A DNA stretch of 64,000 nt from Mycobacterium sp. ITM-2016-00318 (GTDB taxonomy: Bacteria; Actinomycetota; Actinomycetes; Mycobacteriales; Mycobacteriaceae): assembly GCF_002968285.2 (NCBI RefSeq), contig NZ_CP134400.1, positions 1,426,001 through 1,490,000 on the forward strand, given 5' to 3'. Every line of letters begins with the position of its first letter. Position 1 is the first letter of the stretch. Position numbers and translations under genes: made by a program. Positions 15,993 to 26,072 of this stretch are shown in pieces. The notes below the pieces were generated by a model, which ran no database searches, was not told the origin of the DNA, and saw only the letters and a list, made by a program, of their open reading frames with translations.

Positions 15993-16083
15993 ACCCGGCA
16001 CTGTTCGCAATAGCCTCATTCGTTTGTACTACACTCAACCCACTTACGCCCTCGACAAGCCGCACTGCGGGTCTTTACGCAGA

Positions 16084-17043
16084 TCAGAGGCTTTCAGCGG
16101 GTGGCGCGACCACTCCGAGAGCCTGCGGGACCGCGCGAAAGGTCATATCTTCGCGCAGCCCGAGGTAATCCCCGTCGATCTGGCATGCCACAGGCGTGTC
16201 CGCGGTCACCCTGACCCACGGCAGGTCGTCGTCGCGGATGAGGTGTCTCGTGCGGATCTTCGCCTTCTGCGACAGCATCTGCCGGACCAGACGCAGGCTG
16301 GACCACACGTTCATGCTGGTCGTGGCGAAGACGCCGACGCCCGTCTCGAACGTGGTGTTCGGGTTCGTCCACACCGGCCTGGTATTGGCGTACGTCCACG
16401 GGCTGGCGTTCGACACGAACGCGAAATGCACGCCCGATACCGGGTCGCCGTCGGGTAGGTGCAGCGTCAGCGTCGGCTCCCTGCGTGCGCTGGCCAGCAC
16501 TTCGCGCACGGCGACGCGGATGTAGCGCGACGCGGTGACCGTGCGGCCTTTGTCCCGCTGGGCCTCCACGGCCGCGACGACGGCGCCGTCGACTCCAAGG
16601 CCCGCGGTGAACACACCCCACCGCTCGCCGCAGTCCATCAGCCCGATCCGTCGCCAGCATCTGGTTCTGCGGTGCTCGGTGAGCAGGTCGATGAGCTGGT
16701 TGGTGGCCTCGATGGGGTCGGGGCTGATGCCCAGCGCGCGGGCGAACACGTTGGCAGAGCCGCCCGGCACCACTCCGACGGCCGGCGCGTCGGCGCGCGG
16801 AACATCGCTGCATTCGCCGAGAACACCGTTGACGACTTCGTTCACCGTTCCGTCGCCGCCGTGCACGATCAGCAGGTCGATGCCGTCGCGCGCGGCGTCG
16901 CGGGCGATGTCGACGGCGTGCCCACGGCTGTCGGTGTGGGCGACGGTCAGCTTCACCCTGCTCTCCAGCGCGTGGGCGAGCAGGTCGCGACCGGCGGCCG
17001 TGGTCGACGTCGCATTGGGGTTGACGATCAGCACCGCGCGCAC
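16084..17043 (-). CDS. Diacylglycerol/lipid kinase family protein
   Basis: A 319-residue protein of the DAGK catalytic family. VLIVNPNATS starts the domain, VHGGDGTVNEVVNG is the nucleotide-binding GGDGT motif, and VVPGGSANVFARALG is the second conserved block. It probably phosphorylates a diacylglycerol-like or prenol lipid with ATP at the membrane. GTG 17043 (VRAVLIVNPN) is chosen as the start because the domain begins there and the upstream codons look non-coding. Corresponds to Rv3218. Confidence 0.85.
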   Translation of the reverse strand: MRAVLIVNPNATSTTAAGRDLLAHALESRVKLTVAHTDSRGHAVDIARDAARDGIDLLIVHGGDGTVNEVVNGVLGECSDVPRADAPAVGVVPGGSANVFARALGISPDPIEATNQLIDLLTEHRRTRCWRRIGLMDCGERWGVFTAGLGVDGAVVAAVEAQRDKGRTVTASRYIRVAVREVLASARREPTLTLHLPDGDPVSGVHFAFVSNASPWTYANTRPVWTNPNTTFETGVGVFATTSMNVWSSLRLVRQMLSQKAKIRTRHLIRDDDLPWVRVTADTPVACQIDGDYLGLREDMTFRAVPQALGVVAPPAESL

Positions 17044-17081
17044 GACACAAGAGCCTATCTGCGAGCCTCTAGGCTGCACTC

Positions 17082-17510
17082 GTGACGGTTCCATCGCCGA
17101 CCCCGGTTCGGCAGGCGGCCGCGCTCGTCGCGCTCGAGGGAGCCGCGGGTCTGCTCGCCGCGGTCGTCTACGTCCTCAGCGGGTTCGGCGGCAGCGACGA
17201 TCCGGGGATGAACAAGTTCGGCACGGCGGCCTGGTTCGCGATCATCGGCGGCGCCGTGCTCGCGGCGGCCTTGGCGCTGTGGACCGGTCGCCGGTGGGGC
17301 CGTGGTGTCGCGGTGTTCGCCCAGCTGCTGCTGTTGCCGATGTCGTGGTACATCGCCGTTGGCTCCCATCAGTGGCTTTACGGCATCCCGGTCGGGATCG
17401 TCGCACTCGTGGTGCTGGCGCTGCTGTTCAGCCCGTCAACGGTGCAGTGGCTCGGCTCTCAGGACTCCGACGACGCGAGTGCGGACAGCTCAGGGCCCGA
17501 CACCCGGTAG
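17082..17510 (+). CDS. Four-helix integral membrane protein (Rv3217c-like)
   Basis: A 142-residue protein with about four transmembrane segments (residues ~12-35, 48-67, 73-93, 98-118) and a charged Asp/Ser-rich C-terminal tail. No catalytic motif is seen and the function is unknown. It is divergent from the lipid kinase with only 38 bp between starts, and its last 52 bases overlap the 3' end of the acetyltransferase gene on the other strand. Confidence 0.8.
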   Translation: MTVPSPTPVRQAAALVALEGAAGLLAAVVYVLSGFGGSDDPGMNKFGTAAWFAIIGGAVLAAALALWTGRRWGRGVAVFAQLLLLPMSWYIAVGSHQWLYGIPVGIVALVVLALLFSPSTVQWLGSQDSDDASADSSGPDTR

Positions 17511-17938
17511 GTGATCCAGTCGCTCTGCTGACGCCCGCCGACGGCGTCGTAGAGAGCGATGGCGTTGACATTCCAGTCCAGCACCGCCCAGGTCAGCCTG
17601 GTGTAGCCGTTCTCGACGCACTCGCGCGCCAACGTCGACAGCATCACCCTGGCCAACCCGTGTCTGCGGAACTGCGGGCGAACGAACAGGTCTTCGAGAT
17701 AAATGCCTGCCACGCCGTCCCACGTCGAGAAGTTGCGGAACCACAGTGCGCCTGCCGCGGCTTCGCCGTCCACCTCGGCGATGTGCCCGTTCACAGTCGG
17801 CGAATCAGCGAAAAGAGCGGTGCGCAACTGACTTTCGGTCACCGTGCACTCCTGGCCCGCCCGCTCGAAATCGGCGAGTTCGTGGATCATCGCCGTCAGT
17901 TCGGTCTCGTCGCCGGGTTCCGCACGCCGGATGATCAT
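17459..17938 (-). CDS. GNAT family N-acetyltransferase
   Basis: A 159-residue GNAT protein close to the spermidine/thialysine acetyltransferase group: IRRAEPGDETELTAMIHELADFE, then IYLEDLFVRPQFRRHGLA with the acetyl-CoA pyrophosphate-binding Q/RxxGxA pattern, and LTWAVLDWNVNAIALYDAVGG. The acceptor is unknown. Its ATG overlaps the entC stop as ATGA, so it is the last gene of a gpm2-entC-GNAT unit (Rv3214-Rv3216 order). Confidence 0.88.
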   Translation of the reverse strand: MIIRRAEPGDETELTAMIHELADFERAGQECTVTESQLRTALFADSPTVNGHIAEVDGEAAAGALWFRNFSTWDGVAGIYLEDLFVRPQFRRHGLARVMLSTLARECVENGYTRLTWAVLDWNVNAIALYDAVGGRQQSDWITYRVSGPELSALASSES

Positions 17939-19032
17939 GTCTGCGCCTCCAAAGCGGAGAGAATCGTGGTGAATTTCGTTGTGGTCTCGTCGACTTCGTC
18001 GTCGGGGTCGGACTCGGCGACGATTCCGCCGCCCGCGTGGGCGAGGGCGGTGCGGCGGTCAGCCGACAACTGTGCGCCGCGGATCGACACCACCCAGCGC
18101 CCGTCGCCGCGCTGATCACACCATCCCACCGCGCCCGCATAGAACCCGCGGTCGCCCTCGAGCTCGCGGATCAGGGCCGCCGCGACACCGGCAGGCGACC
18201 CGCCGACCGCCGGGGTCGGATGCACGGCGATGGCGAGATCCAAAGCAGTGACCGACTTTTCGCGAAGGCGCCCACTGATCGGCGTCGACAGGTGCCAGAG
18301 CGCGGCGGTACGGCTCAGCTGAGGCGTCGGCGGAATCTGCAAGTCGACGCACAGCGGATCGAGCGCCTTGCGCATCGCGTCGACCACCAGTTCGTGCTCG
18401 TGGCGATTCTTGGCCGACGCGGCGAGCGCCTCACCGCCGGCCCGGTCCGCGTCGGGGTCGAGCGATCGTGGGGCCGAGCCGGCGAACGGAGCGCACATCA
18501 CGCGGTCGCCGTGGCGGGCCACCAGCAGTTCGGGGCTGGCGCCCACCAGCACGGTGCCGGAGTACTCGGTGCCCGCCGACGTCAGATCGACGAGGTAGGC
18601 GTTGGTCGTCGGGTCGGCGCCGACGAGGCGGTCGACGATCGTGCGTGCATCGAGCGGTCCCTGGGCGGCCAGTCGCAGTGCGCGGGCCAGCACCACCTTG
18701 TGCAGACCGCTGGCCGGATCCCGCAGCCGCTGCAACGCGGCGGCGATCCTGGCGCGATGCTCGTCGGGCTCGGGCAGGGTCTCGACGACTCGCACCCCGG
18801 GGAGCGGCCGCAGCGGCCACTTCGGCAGCGCGTCGAGGAAGGACACGTCCTGCGGTCGGATCAGCGCCGCAGGCCGAGACATGTCAAACGGCAGGGCGCC
18901 CACGATGATCGGGGTGCTGTGTGACGTCAGCGACGTCCGTGCATCGGCGATCGACTTGTATGAGGTGTGCACCCCATCGGCGACGACGGCGCTGCCGCCG
19001 GCGGCAAGGACGAACGTCGGCTCGCGGGTCAC
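17935..19032 (-). CDS. entC: Isochorismate synthase
   Basis: A 365-residue chorismate-utilising enzyme that converts chorismate to isochorismate, the entry to salicylate/siderophore or menaquinone. The C-terminal chorismate-binding domain is clear: KVVLARAL, GASPELLV, APFAGSAPRS, SAKNRHEHELVVDAMRKAL, HPTPAVGGSPAGVA and YAGAVGWCDQRGDG. The GTG at 19032 overlaps the gpm2 stop (GTGA). The family position equals Rv3215. Salicylate synthase activity (MbtI type) is less likely because the GNAT/gpm2 context matches EntC. Confidence 0.9.
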   Translation of the reverse strand: MTREPTFVLAAGGSAVVADGVHTSYKSIADARTSLTSHSTPIIVGALPFDMSRPAALIRPQDVSFLDALPKWPLRPLPGVRVVETLPEPDEHRARIAAALQRLRDPASGLHKVVLARALRLAAQGPLDARTIVDRLVGADPTTNAYLVDLTSAGTEYSGTVLVGASPELLVARHGDRVMCAPFAGSAPRSLDPDADRAGGEALAASAKNRHEHELVVDAMRKALDPLCVDLQIPPTPQLSRTAALWHLSTPISGRLREKSVTALDLAIAVHPTPAVGGSPAGVAAALIRELEGDRGFYAGAVGWCDQRGDGRWVVSIRGAQLSADRRTALAHAGGGIVAESDPDDEVDETTTKFTTILSALEAQT

Positions 19033-19640
19033 GTGAACACGGTCGGGTGCGGATATCCGGTCAGGCCGAGGGCGTTGAGCTGGCGGACGCCGTGCTCGAA
19101 TCCGCAGACGGCGGCCGACCCGGCAGCCATCGCGAACCGGATTCCCTCATAAACGGGCGACTCGACCCAGCGTGTGACGACGGCGCGGGAGAAGTGCCCG
19201 TGCCCGACGAACACCACGTCGCGGGTCTGCATGTGCTCCAGCGCGATATCGATCGCCCGGTCGGCGCGTTCGCACACCGCCGCCGTCGTCTCACCGCCGG
19301 GACAGCCGTGTGTCCACACCAGCCAGTTAGGCACCGCCTTGCGGATCTCCTGAGTCGTCGTGCCCTCGTAGTCGCCGTAGTCCCACTCGCTGATCAGCGG
19401 GTTGACATCGTCGACGGTGAGGCCCGCGAGCTCGGCGGTCACCAGAGCGCGTGTCCGCGGACTGCTGATGATGTAGGGGTTGTCCAGGTTCAACTGGGCG
19501 ATCGTCTCGCCCGCCGCTTTCGCCTGACCGCGACCGGTCTCGGTCAATTCCAGGTCGGTGCGACTGGTGTGCTTGCCGCTGCGGGACCATTCGGTCTCGC
19601 CATGTCGCAGCAGAAGCAGCCGGTGCTGCTCGACGGTCAC
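19029..19640 (-). CDS. gpm2: Histidine phosphatase superfamily acid phosphatase (Gpm2)
   Basis: A 203-residue RHG-motif phosphatase: LLLLRHGETEWS with the phosphorylated His, SPRTRALVTAELAGL, EWDYGDYEG and VFVGHGHFSRAVVTRW with the second catalytic His. Although named a phosphoglycerate mutase, Rv3214 is, from memory, a broad-specificity acid phosphatase. It starts the unit that continues with entC (4-base overlap), so it may act on a phosphorylated intermediate or simply be co-expressed. Divergent from the ParA-like gene. Confidence 0.88.
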   Translation of the reverse strand: MTVEQHRLLLLRHGETEWSRSGKHTSRTDLELTETGRGQAKAAGETIAQLNLDNPYIISSPRTRALVTAELAGLTVDDVNPLISEWDYGDYEGTTTQEIRKAVPNWLVWTHGCPGGETTAAVCERADRAIDIALEHMQTRDVVFVGHGHFSRAVVTRWVESPVYEGIRFAMAAGSAAVCGFEHGVRQLNALGLTGYPHPTVFT

Positions 19641-19690
19641 CCCGCCGATTCTGCCCCACGTGGGGCGCGGTCGTATGTACCCGTGCTTGG

Positions 19691-20494
19691 ATGTACACCG
19701 TGACGCGAGTACTTGCGGTCGCCAATCAAAAGGGTGGGGTAGCCAAGACGACGACGGTGGCGTCGTTGGGTGCGGCGATGACGGAGATGGGTCGGCGGGT
19801 GTTGCTCGTCGACCTCGATCCGCAGGGCTGTCTGACGTTTTCGCTCGGCCAGGACCCCGACAAGCTGGTGGTGTCCATCCACGAGGTCCTCCTCGGCGAG
19901 GTGGAGCCGTCGGCGGCGTTGGTGGCCACGGCCGAGGGAATGATGCTGCTTCCTGCCAACATCGACCTGGCGGGCGCCGAGGCGATGCTGCTGATGAGGG
20001 CGGGTCGCGAATACGCGCTCAAGCGCGCGCTCACCAAGGTCGGCGGTGACTTCGATGTGGTGATCATCGACTGCCCGCCGTCGCTCGGCGTGCTGACCCT
20101 CAACGGGTTGACCGCCGCCGACGATGTGATCGTGCCGCTGCAGTGCGAGACGTTGGCGCACCGCGGAGTGGGCCAGTTCCTGCGAACGATCACCGACGTC
20201 CAGCAGATCACCAACGCCGACCTGACGCTGCTCGGCGCGCTTCCCACGCTCTACGACTCGCGCACCACGCACAGCCGCGACGTGCTACTCGACGTCGCCG
20301 ACCGCTACGAGATGCCGGTGCTGGCGCCGCCGATCCCGCGCACCGTGCGGTTCGCCGAGGCCACCGCTTCGGGTGCCTCGGTACTGGCGGGCAAGAAGAA
20401 CAAGGGCTCCTCGGCCTACCGGGACCTGGCGGAGGCTCTGCTGACGCACTGGAAGTCGGGCAAGGAGCTGGCGACGTTCGCGCCGGAGGTCTAG
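19691..20494 (+). CDS. ParA/Soj-like ATPase (orphan)
   Basis: A 267-residue Walker-type ATPase. The deviant Walker A motif NQKGGVAKTTTVASLG has both signature Lys residues, followed by LLVDLDPQGCLTFSLG and VVIIDCPPSLGVLTLN. It lacks an adjacent parB, so it is not the chromosomal partition ParA; Rv3213c is the counterpart. Such orphans position protein or DNA cargo. The start is either ATG 19691 or GTG 19700. It converges on the membrane protein gene with a 4-bp stop overlap. Confidence 0.9.
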   Translation: MYTVTRVLAVANQKGGVAKTTTVASLGAAMTEMGRRVLLVDLDPQGCLTFSLGQDPDKLVVSIHEVLLGEVEPSAALVATAEGMMLLPANIDLAGAEAMLLMRAGREYALKRALTKVGGDFDVVIIDCPPSLGVLTLNGLTAADDVIVPLQCETLAHRGVGQFLRTITDVQQITNADLTLLGALPTLYDSRTTHSRDVLLDVADRYEMPVLAPPIPRTVRFAEATASGASVLAGKKNKGSSAYRDLAEALLTHWKSGKELATFAPEV

Positions 20495-21705
20495 GCGCCC
20501 AATGCGGACAGCGTGCCGCCGCGCTGCTCGAGCACGACCGAGCCTGCGACGCCGGGCACCACCGCGGATTGTGAAGGCTCGCGCCGCACCGGGATGAAGC
20601 GTTCGTTGACTCCGGTCATCGGGTTGTAGACGCCGACACCGTCGCTGACCGGGATGAGCAGCCGACCGGCCATCACCGTGCCGGGGCCGATCGGAAGGTG
20701 CGTGCCGACCGGGCCGACCGTGTAGCGGTACTGCATACCGCTGGCGGAGAACACCAGAACCGCGTCGCCGGTCCACCACGTGACCAGGTCACCCGGCCGG
20801 GTCGCGGCGGCATCGGCCGACACCGGTTTCGGCAGGGGCAGGTCGACCGTCGTCGATCCGGTCTCGTCGATGACTCTCAGCGACGGTCGCGGGGTCGGAA
20901 GATAGACCGCAGTGTTGGTTTCGGATACCGCGACGACCCGTGCCCCGGAGCCCTCCTTGACGTCGGTCAGGGGCACGTACTTGAGGTCGGGGGTGTCCTC
21001 CTCCTTTGCGGGCCGCAACACCGTCAGCCGCAGGTCGGGCTGGTTCGGGCAGGCTTCGAGCACCGACACCGCCGACGTGCTGGCCGCCGTAGAGGTCAGT
21101 GTGCACAGTACGCGTCCCGGCACGCCGGGCTTGATCTTCGCGTCGAGTGCGCCGTAGCTGACCATCCGGACCATGTCGGAGCGCCACAGCTCGAGTCTGG
21201 TGTCGCCTGCCGCGAGCACGCTGGTGCCGTCGGTGGACAGCGCGACCTCTTTGTCGGAGTAGGCGGTGCGGCTGGGGCCCCGCATGCCGGTCTGCCCGTC
21301 GATGGTGCTCACCTGGCCGCATCCCCGGCTGTCGGGGTAGACCGCGACCGCGGAGTTGTATACCGAGGTGACACCGCACAGCTCGAGGTCGCGGGCATAG
21401 CTCCACAGCACCGAGCCCGTCGCCGGATCGCGCCCGTCGACTTCGCGACCGTCGCCGGTGACCACGCTGCCGCCCGCTAGCACCGGCGCCGTCGTCTTCG
21501 GGCTGGGTGCGGTCCATAGTTCCCGCAGGGATGAGGGAACGACTTTCGCGGGTGCGAGGGTTTTCACCGGCGCTGCCGCCGGCCTGCTGATGGTGGCCCT
21601 GGCATCGCTGGTCCACCAGATCAGCGCGGCGACGACGGCGACCGTCATGGCGATCGCCGCGGCCGCCAGCAGGTCGGCCCGGGTGCGCCGCTCGGGTTTG
21701 ACCAT
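20491..21705 (-). CDS. Membrane-anchored beta-propeller-like protein (Rv3212-like)
   Basis: A 404-residue protein with a basic N terminus, one membrane anchor at residues ~11-32 and a large external region rich in short repeats of beta-strand type (GGSVVTGDGREVDGRDPATG, VSTIDGQTG, TVLRPAKEE), consistent with a PQQ-like propeller. Two Cys in the middle could form a disulfide outside the cell. It is 17 bp downstream of rhlE on the same strand and probably cotranscribed. Function unknown; no catalytic signature. Confidence 0.7.
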   Translation of the reverse strand: MVKPERRTRADLLAAAAIAMTVAVVAALIWWTSDARATISRPAAAPVKTLAPAKVVPSSLRELWTAPSPKTTAPVLAGGSVVTGDGREVDGRDPATGSVLWSYARDLELCGVTSVYNSAVAVYPDSRGCGQVSTIDGQTGMRGPSRTAYSDKEVALSTDGTSVLAAGDTRLELWRSDMVRMVSYGALDAKIKPGVPGRVLCTLTSTAASTSAVSVLEACPNQPDLRLTVLRPAKEEDTPDLKYVPLTDVKEGSGARVVAVSETNTAVYLPTPRPSLRVIDETGSTTVDLPLPKPVSADAAATRPGDLVTWWTGDAVLVFSASGMQYRYTVGPVGTHLPIGPGTVMAGRLLIPVSDGVGVYNPMTGVNERFIPVRREPSQSAVVPGVAGSVVLEQRGGTLSALGA

Positions 21706-21722
21706 CGGCTGGCGGGACCTCG

Positions 21723-23183
21723 TCAGTTGGCGGTGGCCGCGCTGGCCTTGCGCGGACGGCGGCGGCGCCTACGGGCGGGCTGTTCACCGTCGGCGGCCTT
21801 GGGATCACCGCTGTCGGACGTCTCGGCGGGCTTGTCGCCGTCGGGGTGGCTGCCCACCGGCTGACCGCCGCGTGTGCGGCGGCGCGACTTGGTGCGGGCG
21901 CGGGCGGGCGCCTCGGCGGCATCGCGGGGGGGCCGCTTGCCGGCCTTCGCCGGTTGCGCCGGACCGATCCTGCCCATCGCGTCGCTCGGGATGTCCAGCT
22001 CCTCGTACAAATGCGGTGAGCTGGAATAGGTTTCGGCCGGATCCGGGTGGCCGAGGCCGAGTGCCTTGTTGATCATCTCCCAGCGTGCCAGCTCATCCCA
22101 GTCGATCAGGGTGACCGCGACGCCGCTCTTACCGGCGCGGCCGGTGCGGCCGATGCGATGCACGTAGGCCTGTTCGTCCTCGGGGATCTGATAGTTGATG
22201 ACGTGGGTGACGTCGTCGATGTCGATGCCGCGGGCGGCCACATCAGTGGCCACGAGCACGTCGATCTCGCCGGCGCGGAAGGCCTTGAGCGCCTTCTCGC
22301 GGGCGCTCTGGTTCAGGTCGCCGTGCACGGCGCCGACCTTGAAGCCGCGCTCGCCCAGCTCGTCGGACACCTTCTGCGCGGTGCGCTTGGTGCGGGTGAA
22401 GACCATCGTGGCGCCGCGACCGCGGGCCTGCAGTAGCCGGCTGACCATTTCGACCTTGTCCAACGCGTGGGCGCGGTAGGCGAACTGGTCGGTGGTGGTG
22501 TGCACGGCCGACGACGCAGCCGACTCGGCGCGGATGTGCGTCGGCTGGTTCATGAAGCTGCGGGCCAGCGTGATGATCGGGTCGGGCATCGTCGCCGAGA
22601 ACAGCATCGCCTGGCGCGTATCCGGGGTCAGGCGGAGGATGCGCTCGATATCGGGCAGGAAGCCGAGGTCGAGCATCTCGTCGGCCTCGTCGAGCACCAG
22701 CACGGCGATCCCGCCGAGTTGAAGGTGACCCTGCTGCGCCAGGTCGAGCAGGCGTCCCGGGGTTCCGACGACGACGTCGGCGCCCGCGCGCAGGGCATCG
22801 ATCTGCGGCTCGTAGGCACGTCCGCCGTAGATCGAGACGACCGACAGCTTGCGGTCGCCCGCGGTGAGGTACCTCGCGGCCCCGGCGAGGTCGTTGTAGA
22901 CCTGCAGGCAGAGTTCTCGGGTGGGCACCACGATGAGGGCGCGCGGCGCGCCGGTAAGCGGCCGTTCCGGGTCGCTGGTGATCTCCTGCAGCAGCGGCAC
23001 GCCGAAGGCGAGGGTCTTGCCCATACCGGTTCGCGCCTGCCCGATGAGGTCGTCGCCGGCAAGCGCCAGCGGAAGGGTCAGTTCCTGAATGGCAAAGGTG
23101 TGTTCCTTGCCGTCTTCGGCAAGTGCGCGGACTATTTCGTCACGGACGCCGAGTTTGGCAAATGATGGGTTGAGTGCGGTCAT
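21723..23183 (-). CDS. rhlE: DEAD-box ATP-dependent RNA helicase RhlE
   Basis: A 486-residue DEAD-box helicase. Q motif FAIQELTLPLAL, motif I ARTGMGKTLAF, Ia PTRELCLQV, II VLDEADEMLDLGF, III FSATMP, IV FTRTKRTAQKV, V VATDVAARGIDI and VI YVHRIGRTGRAG are all present. The C-terminal ~90 residues are a basic Arg/Lys tail (RTKSRRRTRGG, RRRRRRPRKA) for RNA binding, as in Rv3211. It remodels structured RNA and may join the degradosome. The leader contains a hairpin and a tiny ORF (23210-23265). Confidence 0.95.
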   Translation of the reverse strand: MTALNPSFAKLGVRDEIVRALAEDGKEHTFAIQELTLPLALAGDDLIGQARTGMGKTLAFGVPLLQEITSDPERPLTGAPRALIVVPTRELCLQVYNDLAGAARYLTAGDRKLSVVSIYGGRAYEPQIDALRAGADVVVGTPGRLLDLAQQGHLQLGGIAVLVLDEADEMLDLGFLPDIERILRLTPDTRQAMLFSATMPDPIITLARSFMNQPTHIRAESAASSAVHTTTDQFAYRAHALDKVEMVSRLLQARGRGATMVFTRTKRTAQKVSDELGERGFKVGAVHGDLNQSAREKALKAFRAGEIDVLVATDVAARGIDIDDVTHVINYQIPEDEQAYVHRIGRTGRAGKSGVAVTLIDWDELARWEMINKALGLGHPDPAETYSSSPHLYEELDIPSDAMGRIGPAQPAKAGKRPPRDAAEAPARARTKSRRRTRGGQPVGSHPDGDKPAETSDSGDPKAADGEQPARRRRRRPRKASAATAN

Positions 23184-23209
23184 GCGAGGTAGGCAGAGCC
23201 TTTCCGGTC

Positions 23210-23265
23210 AGTTTTCTCGTCGGTCAATGTTCGCGTCCAGCGCGCAACAGCATGACGAGAAAACT
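23210..23265 (-). promoter_or_regulatory. rhlE leader hairpin enclosing a nine-codon ORF
   Basis: Perfect 12-bp arms (AGTTTTCTCGTC at 23210-23221 and its complement at 23254-23265) flank 32 bases. In the rhlE transcript the loop is almost exactly one small ORF, ATG at 23253 to TGA at 23224, encoding MLLRAGREH. A ribosome on this ORF would open the stem, which ends 26 bases before the rhlE start. Candidate autoregulatory or cold-shock leader. Confidence 0.45.
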
Positions 23266-23418
23266 TCGCGGGGCCCTGCGCTGCGGTAGGCGGGCCGGCT
23301 GCGTGCACGCACATTTCTTTCGGTAGCGACTCGGTTGTTGACGCCACTGCCGTTGACCATGATACCGGTCGGGTTTGCCCTGCGTGCACCGCGGCGGGCG
23401 ACGTCTACAGTTGGGCGC

Positions 23419-24123
23419 ATGAGTTCGACGCAGCCTGCGGCATCCTCGGCGCACATCGCCACCTCGGCGACGTCAGGCGTGTCGGCCGACCATCCCGGCG
23501 TCAACGAGCTGTTCGCGCTGCTGGCGTACGGCGAGGTGGCCGCGTTCTACCGGCTCACCGACGAGGCGCGGATGGCCCCCAACCTGCTGGGGCGCATCAA
23601 CATGGCCAGCATGGCGGCAGCCGAGATGAACCACTACGAGCTGCTGCGCGAAGCGCTGGAGAAACGCGGCATCGACGTCGTCCCCGCGATGACGCGCTAC
23701 GCCCCCGCGCTGGAGAACTACCACCGGCTGACGACGCCGAGCACGTGGCTGGAGGCGCTGGTGAAGACCTACATCGGTGACGCGCTGGCCGCCGACTTCT
23801 ACCTCGAGATCGCCGACGTGCTGCCCGACGAGGTCGCCGACGTGGTGCGCTCGGTGCTGTCGGAGACCGGGCACAGCCAGTTCGTCGTCGCCGAGGTGCG
23901 GGCCGCGGTGACCGGCAGCCAGCGGCAGCGCCACCGGCTCGCGCTGTGGTCGCGCAGGCTGCTCGGGGAGGCCATCACCCAGGCCCAGTACGTGCTCGCC
24001 GATCGCGACGAGCTCGTCGACCTCGTGGTCTCGGGCACCCAGGGGCTCGGCCAGCTGACCGACTTCTTCGAGCGCGTTCAGCACACCCACAGCACCCGGA
24101 TGCAGGAGCTGGGTCTGGCCTGA
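23419..24123 (+). CDS. Ferritin-like fold protein (MiaE-like, Rv3210c)
   Basis: A 234-residue, mainly helical protein of the ferritin-like/MiaE-like group. Possible metal ligands are the helix motifs GEVAAFYRLTDEA, AAAEMNHYELL, YIGDALAADFYLEIAD and SETGHSQFVV, which give the spaced Glu and ExxH residues of a di-iron helical bundle. The reaction is unknown; tRNA hydroxylase-like chemistry is only suggested by the fold. ATG 23419 is chosen because the domain follows a short Ser/Ala-rich leader. Divergent from rhlE. Confidence 0.75.
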   Translation: MSSTQPAASSAHIATSATSGVSADHPGVNELFALLAYGEVAAFYRLTDEARMAPNLLGRINMASMAAAEMNHYELLREALEKRGIDVVPAMTRYAPALENYHRLTTPSTWLEALVKTYIGDALAADFYLEIADVLPDEVADVVRSVLSETGHSQFVVAEVRAAVTGSQRQRHRLALWSRRLLGEAITQAQYVLADRDELVDLVVSGTQGLGQLTDFFERVQHTHSTRMQELGLA

Positions 24124-24129
24124 CCCGGC

Positions 24130-24855
24130 TCAGCGGGTGCAGTTGGCGATGATCGTGTTGCTGCTCTGCGCCGCCAGCGTGGCACCCGCGCCGTCGGTGA
24201 TCGCGCAGTTCAGCTGGCCGGCAACGCTGGTCGCGGTCACCGAGCTGAGCTCGACGCCGGGGTCGAGGGTCACCTGCTTGGTCCACGGCAGCCCGACGTT
24301 GACGTCGGTCTGCAGCGCGCCCTGCTGGTCGGTGTAGATGATCGTCACCAAGTCGAACAGCTGGCGGGTGCCCGTCACCGTGTAGGTGATCGTGCGCGGG
24401 TCGGCCGCGGGCGGCGGCACGGCTTCCGTCGGCTCCGCGATCGCGCTCGGCGGCGCGGCGGTCGGGGTCGGAGTCACGCTGGTGACGGTCTCGGGCGGTA
24501 GCGCCGTGGCCGACGGTCGTCTCGGGGAGGGCGCAGCGCTCGGATACGGGGCCGCCTCGCTGGGCTCCGAGGACACCGTGGCCGATGTGGTGCCGCTGTC
24601 CCCGCCGGACAGGATCATCATGGTGCCCGCGACGGCGATGAGAAGCACGATGCCCGCGACGCTGGCCACCCACAGCCACTTGCGGTCGTCCTGCTCGGTG
24701 TAGAAGCGGACGTCGTCGTCGTAGTCGTCGTCGTGCTCGTAGTCGGCGTAAGCGTCGTAGTCCTCGACGTCGGAGAACTCGTCGGCGCCGCCGTCGCGGT
24801 CGTGGCTGTGTTCGGTGACCCCAGCGGTCATCCAGGGGGAAGAAGGCCTGTTCAT
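24130..24855 (-). CDS. MmpS-family membrane protein
   Basis: A 241-residue protein: acidic N-terminal cytoplasmic region with runs of Asp/Tyr (DYDAYADYEHDDDYDDDV), one transmembrane helix (~61-81), a Pro/Thr/Ser-rich linker, and a C-terminal MmpS domain (ITYTVTGTRQLFDLVTIIYT, LPWTKQVTL, NCAITDGAG, IIANCTR) with two Cys. MmpS proteins partner MmpL lipid transporters, but no mmpL is near, so the role is open. The position is that of Rv3209. It converges on the ferritin-like gene. Confidence 0.78.
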   Translation of the reverse strand: MNRPSSPWMTAGVTEHSHDRDGGADEFSDVEDYDAYADYEHDDDYDDDVRFYTEQDDRKWLWVASVAGIVLLIAVAGTMMILSGGDSGTTSATVSSEPSEAAPYPSAAPSPRRPSATALPPETVTSVTPTPTAAPPSAIAEPTEAVPPPAADPRTITYTVTGTRQLFDLVTIIYTDQQGALQTDVNVGLPWTKQVTLDPGVELSSVTATSVAGQLNCAITDGAGATLAAQSSNTIIANCTR

Positions 24856-25033
24856 GGGCGTAATCCTCGTGAGTTCGAGTGATGCAGGCCTGATGCTATC
24901 GAGGCAGAAGTGACAGATGAGGTCTAGCGGCCAGCGTGTTGATAACGGTCCGGACTCAGTTCACTCTTGCGGGTCCACTAGCCTTTGGTAGAAGACGGCG
25001 CACGACGGCAGACGACTTTGGAAAGGGTGCAGC

Positions 25034-25988
<955 letters not shown>

Positions 25989-26072
25989 TCAGGACGGCTC
26001 GCACTCCGTCGTCGGTTGTCGGCGGTGGCGCGTCAGAAGTGCGAGGAGCACCGTCTATGCCATCCTGTTTCG

